A program made the position numbers and the translations under genes. A stretch of 64,000 nucleotides of DNA from assembly GCF_001270745.1 (NCBI RefSeq), contig NZ_KQ434759.1, positions 124,001 to 188,000 on the forward strand. Direction: 5' to 3'. The stretch is from Jiangella muralis (GTDB lineage: Bacteria; Actinomycetota; Actinomycetes; Jiangellales; Jiangellaceae). The notes beneath the pieces were generated by a model that made no database searches, was not told the origin of the DNA, and worked only from the letters and a program-made list of their open reading frames with translations. Numbering within the stretch: position 1 is the first letter of the stretch; every line of letters starts with the position of its first letter. Positions 28,307 through 36,343 of the stretch are shown here, piece by piece.

Positions 28307-28369
28307 ACCCCTACGTCCGAAGACACGACGGCCTAAACGTCGCGCGTCTGCCAATTCCGCCACTCCCGC
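28285..28369 (-). tRNA. tRNA-Leu (anticodon TAG)
   Basis: 85 nt including an encoded CCA. Acceptor GCGGGAG pairs with CTCCCGC. The anticodon stem CGACG/CGTCG encloses TTTAGGC, anticodon TAG. A long variable arm fits class II leucine tRNA, and the T arm contains GGTTCAAGTCC. Its 3' end overlaps the antisense end of an unknown gene. Confidence 0.95.
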
Positions 28370-28403
28370 GCACCGGCCATCGTAGGGCACGTGGGCTCAG
28401 GAC

Positions 28404-28472
28404 CGCGCAGCACGCCCGCGACGCTCGTCGACGCTGCGACGACGGCGGCGAGAGCCTCGGGGGTGTACTTCA
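28404..28472 (-). pseudogene. N-terminal relic of an HTH/HNH-type protein
   Basis: From GTG 28472 the minus strand reads VKYTPEALAAVVAASTSVAG then VLR, and then loses similarity. This is the characteristic opening of a small HTH domain found at the N-terminus of actinobacterial HNH endonucleases. Only about 23 codons remain before the sequence runs into tRNA-Leu. The match is from memory of the family. Confidence 0.45.
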
Positions 28473-28504
28473 CGTGATGACTTTACGTGGCGCCACCGAC
28501 AGGG

Positions 28505-30289
28505 TCAGGGGAGCGACCAGGTCATGCCGATGGGCTGCATGCGCTGCCCGATCACCGTCGCCGAGCCGTCGGTGTCGACGGAGAGGATGAAGGTGGCGTT
28601 CTGGGAGATCTCGGCCTGCGAGATCTGCGACCCGCCGGGGATGGTGCCCAGGCCGGCCGCCTCGATGACCACCGAGTAGCCGGGGTTCACCGTCACCGAC
28701 TGGGTGCAGCTGATCGACGCCAGGGTGACGGCGCCGTACTCAGTCTGCAGCCAGTGGGTCCGGCCGGCGTCCTCGACGGCGCAGCTGCGGGTCGCGGTGC
28801 CGAACTCGGGTGGCGCGGTGCCGAGCTGCAGGCCGTGCGCCGGCAGGTTGGTGAGGCCGTCGGCGAGGGTGAGGTCGATGCCCTCGGGCTCCTCACCGGT
28901 CTCGCCGTAGGCCCGCAGCGCCTCCAGCACCTCGTCGCCGCGGCGGGTGGCGTCGTCGTCGGCGACGACGGCGGCGCCGTCGGCCGTGAGCGGCGCGGTG
29001 ACGGACGTGCCCTCGGCGGGGTGCACGGCGAGGCTGGCCAGCCACGGTGACGCGGCGTTCTCGCGGGTGAGCAGGAACCACGACGGGGCGCCGCCGGCGG
29101 ACGACTGGCCGGTGACGATCGCCCACATCGGGTACTCGCCGACCTGCGGCGACAGCACGACGGACGGGGTGACGGCGGACGGCGGGCCCTCCGGCACGGC
29201 GCCGGTGGCGGCCTGCTCCTCGGCCGCGAACTGCGACGTCGCCAGCAGCGCGCCGCCCTCGACGTCGGCCAGCGGGGCGTCGCCGGAGCCGCTCGCCGCC
29301 GCGCCGACGACCTCGTTGTACTGCTCGAAGAACCCCTCCGCGCGGTCGGATGTGATGGCCGGGATCAGCGCGTCGCGCGCGCCCGCGTCGATCTCGCCGG
29401 GCACCTGCGCGCACGCCGTCACCAGCCCGGTCAGCCCGAGCACGACGGCGATGCGGGCGGACGGCTTCGGCGGCGGCGCGGGCGCCGGAGGCGGCGGGGT
29501 GCGCTCGGGCAGTGGCCGCTTCGGCAGCGGCGTGACGGTCGCGACCTTCTCCGGCTCCGGCGCGGGCTGCTCGTCCTTCGGGTCCTTCTCGCCCGGCTCG
29601 TCCGGGGGCGGCTTCGGGGCCTCGTCCTTCTCCTCGTCGGGAACGACGCGTAGCGCGCGCTCCCGCTTGCGCCGTCGCCGCCGCAGCCAGATCAGCAGCA
29701 CGCCGGCGCCGATCAGCAGCAGCCCGCCCACGCCCACCAGCACGGCGGTGACGAAGATGCCGTCGACCTCGACCCCGAGGCTCAGCTCGACGTCCAGCGG
29801 CTCCCCGGACGCCGACGGCGACATGACGACGACCCGCACCGGCTCGTCCGTCAACTCGTACGACACGCCGCGCCAGCCCGACCCGGACGCGCTGGACTCC
29901 CACCAGTCCAGGTCACCGGGCGGCGCCGCCGGAGCGGGCGAACCGTCCTCCGACGACGACGTCACCTCGCCGCGCAGGTCCGCGGCCGTCACCGTCTGCT
30001 GCGCCACGCCGTCGAGGTAGGAGTCGACGTGGATGCGGTGCCCGACGCCTACGAACACGTCGCCGTCGTCGGCCATCCGCGCGCTGACGTGCAGCACCGG
30101 GCCGGTGACCGTCGCGATGCCCACCGCGGTGGCCGCGACGGAGCCCTCGCCGCCGACGTCGGCGCGCGCGTACTCGACGGTGTCGTCGGGACCGACGTAG
30201 ACGGCGGTCGCGGCGCCGGCGAGCAGCAGCGGCGTGCCGAGGACGATCAGCGCGACGGCGAGGACGGTGCGCAGGCGGGCACGTGTCAC
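28505..30289 (-). CDS. Two-segment membrane protein with Pro/Glu-rich linker
   Basis: 594 aa. N-terminal membrane helix (about 10-30), an extracytoplasmic beta-rich domain (about 32-180), a second helix (about 181-203) followed by RRRRRKRER, a long Pro/Glu/Lys linker (about 215-275), a third hydrophobic stretch with GLVTACAQ (about 282-296) and a C-terminal exported-looking domain with two Cys. No family recognised. The GTG start overlaps the peroxiredoxin stop by 4 bp (GTGA), so it is co-translated with it. Confidence 0.8.
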   Translation of the reverse strand: MTRARLRTVLAVALIVLGTPLLLAGAATAVYVGPDDTVEYARADVGGEGSVAATAVGIATVTGPVLHVSARMADDGDVFVGVGHRIHVDSYLDGVAQQTVTAADLRGEVTSSSEDGSPAPAAPPGDLDWWESSASGSGWRGVSYELTDEPVRVVVMSPSASGEPLDVELSLGVEVDGIFVTAVLVGVGGLLLIGAGVLLIWLRRRRRKRERALRVVPDEEKDEAPKPPPDEPGEKDPKDEQPAPEPEKVATVTPLPKRPLPERTPPPPAPAPPPKPSARIAVVLGLTGLVTACAQVPGEIDAGARDALIPAITSDRAEGFFEQYNEVVGAAASGSGDAPLADVEGGALLATSQFAAEEQAATGAVPEGPPSAVTPSVVLSPQVGEYPMWAIVTGQSSAGGAPSWFLLTRENAASPWLASLAVHPAEGTSVTAPLTADGAAVVADDDATRRGDEVLEALRAYGETGEEPEGIDLTLADGLTNLPAHGLQLGTAPPEFGTATRSCAVEDAGRTHWLQTEYGAVTLASISCTQSVTVNPGYSVVIEAAGLGTIPGGSQISQAEISQNATFILSVDTDGSATVIGQRMQPIGMTWSLP

Positions 30290-30771
30290 GCCGCGTCGAG
30301 CCCCAGGTCGCGCCGGAGCTTGGCGACGTGCCCCGTCGCCTTGACGTTGTACATGGCCTTCTCGACCTTGCCGTCGGCGTCGATGACGAACGTCGACCGG
30401 ATGACGCCCTGCACGACCTTGCCGTACAGCTTCTTCTCGCCGAACGCGCCGTACGCCTCGAGCGTCGAGCGGTCGACGTCGGACAGCAGCGGGAAGGTGA
30501 GGTGGTCGCGCTCGCGGAACGTCGCCAGCTTGGCCGGCGCGTCGGGCGAGACGCCCAGGACGGCGTACCCGGCACCCTGCAGCGACGCGAGGTTGTCGCG
30601 GAAGTCGCAGGCCTGCGTGGTGCAGCCCGGAGTCATCGCGGCGGGGTAGAAGTAGACGACGACCCGCTGCCCCCGGTAGTCGGCGAGGGAGACGGGCTTT
30701 CCGTCGGCGTCGGGGAGGGTGAATTCGGGCGCGGCGTCGCCCGGAGAGAGTCGCGAGTCAGTCACGTTCAC
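30286..30771 (-). CDS. bcp: Thioredoxin-dependent peroxiredoxin, Bcp/PrxQ type
   Basis: 161 aa. It reduces H2O2 and organic peroxides. The peroxidatic Cys is in YPAAMTPGCTTQACDF (about 46), with the resolving Cys five residues later, as in two-Cys PrxQ. The start is GTG 30771 or GTG 30765; neither has an RBS. A TATGGA hexamer just upstream suggests a leaderless message. It is divergent from a DUF3618 gene across a 44-bp gap. Confidence 0.92.
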   Translation of the reverse strand: MNVTDSRLSPGDAAPEFTLPDADGKPVSLADYRGQRVVVYFYPAAMTPGCTTQACDFRDNLASLQGAGYAVLGVSPDAPAKLATFRERDHLTFPLLSDVDRSTLEAYGAFGEKKLYGKVVQGVIRSTFVIDADGKVEKAMYNVKATGHVAKLRRDLGLDAA

Positions 30772-30772
30772 A

Positions 30773-30786
30773 CCGTATCCATACGG
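30773..30786. promoter_or_regulatory. Perfect palindrome at the bcp promoter
   Basis: CCGTAT-CC-ATACGG, 6-bp perfect arms, directly before the bcp start and within the divergent promoter gap. It contains the probable -10 of bcp, so it may only be a symmetric promoter element. Confidence 0.35.
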
Positions 30787-30815
30787 GTGGGCGGCCGCAT
30801 CGGTACGGTAGATCC

Positions 30816-31151
30816 GTGTCCGCCGCGGATCAGAGACCGACCGAGCCCGTGCTGCCGGCCTCGCGCCAGCCGATGCCCATGGCGCCCGAGGTGCAGGCCG
30901 AGCTGGCCAAACGCGGCCGCAGCGTGCGCCAGATCGAGACCGAGATCGCCGCACGCACCGACCGGCTGGCCGCCAACGTCGACGAGCTGACCGCGCGCCT
31001 GGCGCCGTCCCGGCTGGTCAAGGAGTCGACGGCGGGCCTGCGGGCACGGCTGACGACGCCCGAGGGCAACCCGCGGCTGGAGGTGCTCGGCGCCGTCGCC
31101 GGTGCGGCGCTCGTGGTCGGGCTGCTGCTCTGGCGGGCACGACGGCGCTGA
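30816..31151 (+). CDS. DUF3618 membrane protein
   Basis: 111 aa. Residues 28-80 (SVRQIETEIAARTDRLAANV, then DELTARLAP) match DUF3618, a helical domain common in actinobacteria, and a membrane helix ends the protein (about 88-107) before RARRR. Function unknown. GTG 30816 lies 7 nt after GTAGAT, probably a leaderless start. Confidence 0.85.
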   Translation: MSAADQRPTEPVLPASRQPMPMAPEVQAELAKRGRSVRQIETEIAARTDRLAANVDELTARLAPSRLVKESTAGLRARLTTPEGNPRLEVLGAVAGAALVVGLLLWRARRR

Positions 31152-31182
31152 CCACCGCCGTCCGGACGTACCCTCTACTGTT

Positions 31183-31515
31183 GTGACCTCCCAGGACCCC
31201 GACAAGCTGCCCATCCGCATGCTGCACGACCGCGTGCTGGTCTCGCAGGACGGCGAGGACGGCGAGCGCCGGTCGTCCGCCGGCATCGTCATCCCCGCCA
31301 CGGCCGCCATGGGCCGCCGGCTGGCCTGGGCCCGGGTCGTCGCGGTGGGCGCGAACGTGCGCACCGTCGAGACCGGTGACCGCGTGCTGTTCGACCCCGA
31401 GGACAAGGCCGAGGTCGAGGTCCGCAGCGAGACGTACGTGCTGCTGCGCGAGCGCGACCTGCACGCCGTCGCGTCCGAGCGGATCGGCGACGGCCAGACC
31501 GGCCTCTACCTGTAG
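31183..31515 (+). CDS. GroES-like co-chaperonin, solitary
   Basis: 110 aa. The GroES fold is clear: IRMLHDRVLVSQDGEDGERR, SSAGIVIPATA, ARVVAVGANV, and GDRVLFDPEDKAEVEVRSET. No groEL follows; the next gene is a membrane protein 8 bp downstream. Canonical GroES proteins work with GroEL60, but this divergent stand-alone version may serve another purpose. The GTG 31183 start is inferred from the protein; it lacks an RBS. Confidence 0.88.
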   Translation: MTSQDPDKLPIRMLHDRVLVSQDGEDGERRSSAGIVIPATAAMGRRLAWARVVAVGANVRTVETGDRVLFDPEDKAEVEVRSETYVLLRERDLHAVASERIGDGQTGLYL

Positions 31516-31523
31516 CGCCGGCC

Positions 31524-32687
31524 ATGCCCGGACCGCCCGAGAACCCGTCGCCGTGGCGCGACGAAGGGCTCGACGCGCTGGCGCAGCGGTCCAAGGAGAG
31601 CGCCGGCACGCGGTTGCGACGGGTCCGGCTCACCGCGCTGCCGATCGTCCAGTCGGCGCTCGGCGCGGCGCTGGCCTGGTGGCTGGCGACGATCCCGCCG
31701 ATCGACCACGCACAGCCGTTCTTCGCGCCGATCTCCGCGCTGATCATCCTCGGCGGCGGGCTCGGGCAGCGGCTGCCGCGGGTGCTGGAGCTGGTCGGCG
31801 GCGTCGCGGTCGGGGTGCTGGTCGGCGACCTGCTGGTGTCGTGGATCGGCGGCGGCGTCGTGCAGCTCGCGCTCGTGGTGGCGCTGGCGATGGTCGCGGC
31901 GGTGCTGGTCGGTAGCGGCGCGCTCATCATCACCCAGGCCGGCGCGTCGGCCGTGCTGGTCGTCGCGCTGGCACCGGCCGATCCCGGCGGGCTCGACCTC
32001 GACCGCTTCGTCGACGCGCTCGTCGGCTGCGGCGTCGGGCTGGCGATCAGCATCCTGCTGCTGCCGCTCAACCCGGTCGCGGCGGCGCGGCGGCAGATCG
32101 ACCCGCTGCTCACCACCGTCGCCGAGGTGATGGAGTCCGCGGCCCAGGCGCTGGCCGGGCACGACCGCACCGCCGCCACCGAGGCGCTGGAGCGGGCCCG
32201 CGACACCCAGGCCGACGTCGACGCCATGCACTCCGCGCTGGAGGGCGCCAACGAGGTCGCCCGCATCGCGCCCGTGCGCTGGCAGAAGCGCGGCCACCTC
32301 GCCGCCTACCTCGACGTCGCCACGCCGCTGGACCACATGACCCGCAACACCCGCGTCCTGGTGCGGCACGTCATCAGCCTGCTGCAGCGCGACGAGCCGG
32401 TCCCGAAGGTGCTGCCGCAGTCGCTGCGGGCGCTGGCCGGCGCCGTCCGGCTGCTGCGCATCGACCTCGAACGCGGTGACGAGCCGCGCGAGGCCCGGGT
32501 GTCGGCCGTCGAGTCCGCCCGCATGGCGACCGAGGCGCTGGACCACACCGGCGGCTTCGCCGGGCAGATCGTGATCGCCCAGATCCGCTCCCTCGCCGTC
32601 GACGTGCTGCTGGCGACCGGCCTGACCCGCGACGAGGTGCTGGAGCTGCTGCCCGGCCTGCCGGAGGGCCCGGTCAGCTACGGCTGA
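31524..32687 (+). CDS. FUSC-type aromatic acid exporter-like membrane protein
   Basis: 387 aa. Five or six membrane helices occupy residues 38-185 (for example FFAPISALIILGGGLGQRLP, then the helices up to ILLLPLNP), followed by a long helical cytoplasmic domain (about 190-387). This is the FUSC/ArAE layout. Substrate unknown. It probably forms an operon with the GroES-like gene, 8 bp apart. Confidence 0.87.
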   Translation: MPGPPENPSPWRDEGLDALAQRSKESAGTRLRRVRLTALPIVQSALGAALAWWLATIPPIDHAQPFFAPISALIILGGGLGQRLPRVLELVGGVAVGVLVGDLLVSWIGGGVVQLALVVALAMVAAVLVGSGALIITQAGASAVLVVALAPADPGGLDLDRFVDALVGCGVGLAISILLLPLNPVAAARRQIDPLLTTVAEVMESAAQALAGHDRTAATEALERARDTQADVDAMHSALEGANEVARIAPVRWQKRGHLAAYLDVATPLDHMTRNTRVLVRHVISLLQRDEPVPKVLPQSLRALAGAVRLLRIDLERGDEPREARVSAVESARMATEALDHTGGFAGQIVIAQIRSLAVDVLLATGLTRDEVLELLPGLPEGPVSYG

Positions 32688-32706
32688 CGGTGCGGCTCGC
32701 GCCTGG

Positions 32707-33044
32707 GCGAGGTGGGGTGCGGTCGCCCGTGTTGACGCAGGCGCCAACTGTTGGCGGTGGTGTCTACGCCCTCGCGACGTCACCGGTGTCCGCGTCTTCC
32801 GCGGCGCGGTCTGGTCAGCCGGTGGGGAGTGCGTGGGCCTCGTCGAGCATGGGCGCGAGCAGGTCGCCGTCGTCGGCGAGGTGGGGTGTGGTCGCCCGTG
32901 TTGACGCAGGCGCCAACTGTTGGCGGTGGTGTCTACGCCCTCGCGACGTCACCGGTGTCCGCGTCTTCCGCGGCGCGGTCTGGTCAGCCGGTGGGGAGTA
33001 CGTGGGCCTCGTCGAGCATGGGCGCGAGGAGGTCGCCGTCGTCG
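32707..33044. repeat. 169-bp tandem duplication at the ligD 3' end
   Basis: Copy 1 32707-32875 and copy 2 32876-33044 differ at only a few positions (for example GGGTGCGG/GGGTGTGG). Both contain GTTGACGCAGGCGCCAACTG. Copy 2 supplies the real last 21 codons of ligD (LLAPMLDEAHVLPTG, stop), and copy 1 carries an extra, detached version reading LLAPMLDEAHALPTG. No gene lies between 32688 and 32983. Confidence 0.92.
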
Positions 33045-33916
33045 GCGAGGCGGGCGAGGACGTCGTCGATGTCGAACTGCAGCGGCAGCCGCTTGGTCGC
33101 CGTCGAGCGGGCGCCGGCCTCGACCTCGTCCCACGTGACCGGCGTCGACACGGTCGGGCGGGCCCGGCCGCGGACGGAGTACGGCGCGATGGTCGTCTTG
33201 GCGGAGTTGTTCTGCGACCAGTCGATGAACACCTTGCCGCCGCGCGCCGCCCGCTCCATGCGCGAGATGACCAGCTTCGGGTGCTCCTGCTCCAGCCGCT
33301 GCGCCAGCCCGCGGGCGTACCCGCTGACCTCGTCGTCCGTCGCCGAGCCGTCCAGCGCGACGTACATCTGCATGCCCTTCGACCCGCTGGTCTTCGGGTA
33401 CGACGGCAGGCCGGCGTCGTCGAACAGCTCGCCCAGCAGCAGCGCGACCTGGCAGCACTGGATGATGTTGGCCGGCTCGCCGGGGTCGAGGTCGACGACG
33501 AGGCGGTCGGGGTTGGTCCCCGCACCGGAAGCATCGACGGTCCACTGCGGCACGTGCAGCTCGAGGACGGCGAGGTTGGCCAGCCACACCAGTGTCGGGA
33601 GGTCGTCGGCCATGACGTAGACGACGGTCTCGCGGTCCATCGTCGAGCCGGGCGACGGCAGTTCGGCCGTCCGCACCCACGGCGGCGTGCCGCGCGGAGC
33701 GTTCTTCTCGAAGAAGTTGGCCTCCTCGACGCCGTTGGGCCAGCGCTTGCGGGTGACCGGGCGGTCGCGCAGGTGCGGCAGCAGCACGGACGCCGCATGC
33801 GTGTAGTACTGGATGATTTCGCCCTTGGTCGTCCCGGTCTCCGGGTAGAGCACCTTCTCGAGGTTGCTCAGACCCAGGGTGCGGCCCTCGACGTCGACGT
33901 TGACCTTGCTCGGCAT
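32984..33916 (-). CDS. LigD-type polymerase/primase domain protein
   Basis: 310 aa, the stand-alone polymerase domain of bacterial non-homologous end joining ligase D. It fills gaps and adds nucleotides, often ribonucleotides, at DNA ends. Motifs seen: VVDLDPGEPANI with the metal-binding Asp pair (about 145), SGSKGMQMYVAL (about 180) and IDWSQNN (about 245). ATG 33916 begins MPSKVNVDVEG. Neither ku nor a ligase is next to it. Its 3' end lies in the tandem duplication. Confidence 0.92.
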   Translation of the reverse strand: MPSKVNVDVEGRTLGLSNLEKVLYPETGTTKGEIIQYYTHAASVLLPHLRDRPVTRKRWPNGVEEANFFEKNAPRGTPPWVRTAELPSPGSTMDRETVVYVMADDLPTLVWLANLAVLELHVPQWTVDASGAGTNPDRLVVDLDPGEPANIIQCCQVALLLGELFDDAGLPSYPKTSGSKGMQMYVALDGSATDDEVSGYARGLAQRLEQEHPKLVISRMERAARGGKVFIDWSQNNSAKTTIAPYSVRGRARPTVSTPVTWDEVEAGARSTATKRLPLQFDIDDVLARLADDGDLLAPMLDEAHVLPTG

Positions 33917-33953
33917 GCCTTGCAGTCTCGCCGACGCCGGGTACGTTCGCCAG

Positions 33954-34802
33954 ATGCTCGACGACATCCGCGTGGCGCTGCGCCGCCAGCTGCCGTCTCA
34001 CGCCGACACGGCGGTCGTGCCGCTCGGCGCCGGGGCGGACAACGTCGCCTTCGCCGCCGGCGACCTGGTGCTGCGCCGGTCCCGGTCCGACGACCCGGTG
34101 ACGCGGCTCGCGGCGGCCCAGCGCGAGGCGGCGCTGCTGACGGCGGTCGCGGCGGTGTCCAGCCTGCCGGTGCCGGAGCCGGTGTTCGTCGATGAGCCGA
34201 CCGGGATCCTCGCCTACCGCCGGCTGCCCGGCACGCCGCTGCTGTTCCACCCGGTCGCGGCGCCGGCGGCGCTGGCCGAGCCGCTCGCGCGGTTCCTCAC
34301 CGGCCTGCACGCCGACGCGCACGGCACCCTGTCCGCGCTGGTCGAGGCCGACGACACGCCGGGCGCGGTGTGGCTGGCCGACGCGGCGGCGTCGTACGAG
34401 ACGGCGGCCGCGGTCATCGGGCCGGCCGGCCGGCGCCGGGTCGAGGCGTTCCTCGCCGCGCCGCCACCAGGACCGCCGCGGCGGCCGACGTTCTGTCACG
34501 CCGACCTCGGCGCCGAGCACCTGCTGGTCGACGGCGGCGCGCTGAGCGGCGTCATCGACTGGACCGACGCGGCGGTCACCGATCCCGCCGTCGATCTCGG
34601 CCGGCTGTACCGCGACCTCGGCCCGGACGTCGTCGAGCGGATCATCGCCTCGTACGGCGGCGACCGGGACGCCGTCGGCTCCGAGCGGGTCGCGTTCTAC
34701 GCGCGGTGCGCGCTGCTGGAGGACATCGCGTACGGCGTCGAGACCGGCGCCGCGGAGTACGCCCGGCTCGGGCTGGCGCACCTGGACCGCACGTTCGGCT
34801 GA
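33954..34802 (+). CDS. Aminoglycoside phosphotransferase-like kinase
   Basis: 282 aa APH/choline kinase fold. The catalytic loop is FCHADLGAEHLLVD (about 180) and the metal-binding Asp is in GVIDWTDAAVTDPAVDLG (about 200). The family also includes macrolide and fructosamine kinases, so drug resistance should not be assumed. ATG 33954 follows TACGTT by 8 nt, suggesting a leaderless transcript; ligD starts 37 bp away on the other strand. Confidence 0.87.
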   Translation: MLDDIRVALRRQLPSHADTAVVPLGAGADNVAFAAGDLVLRRSRSDDPVTRLAAAQREAALLTAVAAVSSLPVPEPVFVDEPTGILAYRRLPGTPLLFHPVAAPAALAEPLARFLTGLHADAHGTLSALVEADDTPGAVWLADAAASYETAAAVIGPAGRRRVEAFLAAPPPGPPRRPTFCHADLGAEHLLVDGGALSGVIDWTDAAVTDPAVDLGRLYRDLGPDVVERIIASYGGDRDAVGSERVAFYARCALLEDIAYGVETGAAEYARLGLAHLDRTFG

Positions 34803-34805
34803 CCG

Positions 34806-35582
34806 TCAGGGGGCCGGCGTGGCTTCGGGCGTCGGCGTGGGCGTGGTGGTCGGCGTCGGCGTCGGCAGGTACGGGACCGGCGACGGGCTGGCCTGGCCGC
34901 CGCCGAGCAGGCAGAGCGCCAGTTCGAGCGGGGAGAGATCGATCTCGAGGCAGATGCCGTCGTTCTCGTCGTCCTCGTCCGGCTTGTCGTCGTCCGCCGG
35001 CTCTTCGGTCGGCTGGCCCGCGGTCGGCTTGATGGTGGGCGTCGGGTCGTCGTCGCCGGTGGGCGAACTGGACGGCTGGTTGGTGGGGAAATCGATGCCG
35101 GGGACGTCGGTGGGGTCGTCGCCGGGCTGCTCGGGCGGGTCGTTGCCGGACGGGGTCTCGTCGGCGCCGCCGGTCTCGCCCGGGTCCTCGGACGGCTCGC
35201 GGTCGCCGGTGCCGTCGCCGCCGCCCGGCTCGGTCCCGGGCTCTTCGGACGAGCCGCCGTCGTCGTCGCCGGAGTGGCCCGCGCCCGAGCTGCCGCCGTC
35301 ACCGTCGTCATCGGGGTCGGGGGAGGCGGAGTCGCCGCCCTCATCGTCGCCGGTGGGCGCCTCGCCGGGATCGTCGCCGGACGGCTGCTCGGAGTCGTCG
35401 CCGGGCGAGGCGATGATCTGCTCGGCGGACGGGATGCGGTCGATGCCGAGCGCGCTGTCGATGCTGGGCACCAGCATGTTGCCGAGCGTGATGCCGAGGG
35501 TGGCCGCGAACGCGCAGACGATGACGACCGGGTAGCGGCGGACCTTCTCGAACACCCAGGCGGCCGGGGTGGGCCGGGACAC
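34806..35582 (-). CDS. Membrane-anchored low-complexity acidic protein
   Basis: 258 aa. One membrane helix near residues 19-42, then about 150 residues dominated by Asp, Glu, Gly, Ser and Pro, with a short Cys-containing hydrophobic patch (ICLEIDLSPLELALCLLGGG, about 205-224) and a Thr/Pro tail. This resembles a cell-wall spacer or disordered surface protein. No family is recognised. Confidence 0.75.
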   Translation of the reverse strand: MSRPTPAAWVFEKVRRYPVVIVCAFAATLGITLGNMLVPSIDSALGIDRIPSAEQIIASPGDDSEQPSGDDPGEAPTGDDEGGDSASPDPDDDGDGGSSGAGHSGDDDGGSSEEPGTEPGGGDGTGDREPSEDPGETGGADETPSGNDPPEQPGDDPTDVPGIDFPTNQPSSSPTGDDDPTPTIKPTAGQPTEEPADDDKPDEDDENDGICLEIDLSPLELALCLLGGGQASPSPVPYLPTPTPTTTPTPTPEATPAP

Positions 35583-35905
35583 GCCGAATCGGGGACCGCT
35601 GGACCTGGCTCCGTGGCCACGTCGGCGTCCCGTCGACTTCTCTTGCCGAGCCCTGCTGATCGACCGAGATCCCTTCTGGTTCCCGGAGGGAGATCTGGCG
35701 AATTTCGCACGAAGCCGCTACAGATCGCCCCCCAGTTGCGTAACCCTACTCAGGCGGGTGGAGGCGGCAACAGCCGTTCGGCAGATTTCGTCAGTTCAGC
35801 CCGCCAGGGTGGTCCGTTCGGACGGTAGACAGCCCTGGAATGTTGCGGCACGGGCCTCTGGCCTGGGTAAACATAGTCTTCTTGACGGTGTGCCGCGGCC
35901 ACCGG
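35583..35905. other. 323-bp gap upstream of the acidic membrane protein
   Basis: No coding frame stands out. A TAGGGT hexamer on the minus strand near 35747 could be a -10 box for the acidic protein, which would give a leader of about 160 nt. Nothing else recognised. Confidence 0.4.
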
Positions 35906-36271
35906 TCAGTACCATCCGAGCTCCCGCAGCCGGGTCTCGGCGAGGCCGAACGCGTGCCCGATCTCGTGCCCGAGCACCTTCCGCACCCGGGCCGCGACGT
36001 CGTCGGGCGTCTGGCTGACCCGCAGGATCGGGACGCGGTACAGCTCGATGCGGTCCGGCAGGCTGCCCGGCACCCGGCCGCCGATGCGCGTCCGGGCCAC
36101 CCCGTGGAACTGGCCGAGCAGCAGGCCGCGCCCGTGGTAGTCGGCCGGCGGCTCGTCGTCGACCATGATCGCGATGTCGGCGACGGCCCGCTGCACCCAG
36201 TCGGGCAGTTCGGACAGGGCCTGCGTGACCATGCCCTCGAACGCGTCGAGGTCGATGGAGTCGGCGTCCAC
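35906..36271 (-). CDS. Metallopeptidase-family (zincin-like) small protein
   Basis: 121 aa. Starts around DLDAFEGMVTQALSELPDWV and ends with a zinc motif HEIGHAFGLAETRLRELGW, the hallmark of the DUF1025 minimal zincins of actinobacteria. Probably cytoplasmic. Its substrate is unknown. Confidence 0.88.
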   Translation of the reverse strand: MDADSIDLDAFEGMVTQALSELPDWVQRAVADIAIMVDDEPPADYHGRGLLLGQFHGVARTRIGGRVPGSLPDRIELYRVPILRVSQTPDDVAARVRKVLGHEIGHAFGLAETRLRELGWY

Positions 36272-36307
36272 GCCGCGAGTCTACGTCCGCCCGTGGGTTT
36301 GCCAGTT

Positions 36308-36324
36308 AGTTGGATAGTCCAACT
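36308..36324. promoter_or_regulatory. Perfect operator over the thiolase -35 box
   Basis: AGTTGGA-TAG-TCCAACT, 7-bp perfect arms. It overlaps TTGGAT (36310-36315), which with TAGACT (36332-36337, 16-bp spacer) forms a good promoter. ATG 36344 is 6 nt past the -10, so the message is probably leaderless. It is a probable binding site of the HxlR protein encoded downstream. Confidence 0.65.
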
Positions 36325-36343
36325 CAGCAGCTAGACTGGGTTC

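Noticed and set aside
23538-28369. Complete integrative element with attachment sites
   Set aside because: No integrase, and no second copy of the tRNA-Leu 3' end was found between 23.5 and 28.4 kb.
32690-34195. 501-codon plus-strand frame over the duplication
   Set aside because: It is antisense to ligD; the real minus-strand protein has polymerase motifs.
33954-34802. Antibiotic resistance gene
   Set aside because: Only the general APH kinase fold can be seen; no resistance-type neighbours or specific subfamily motifs support that label.
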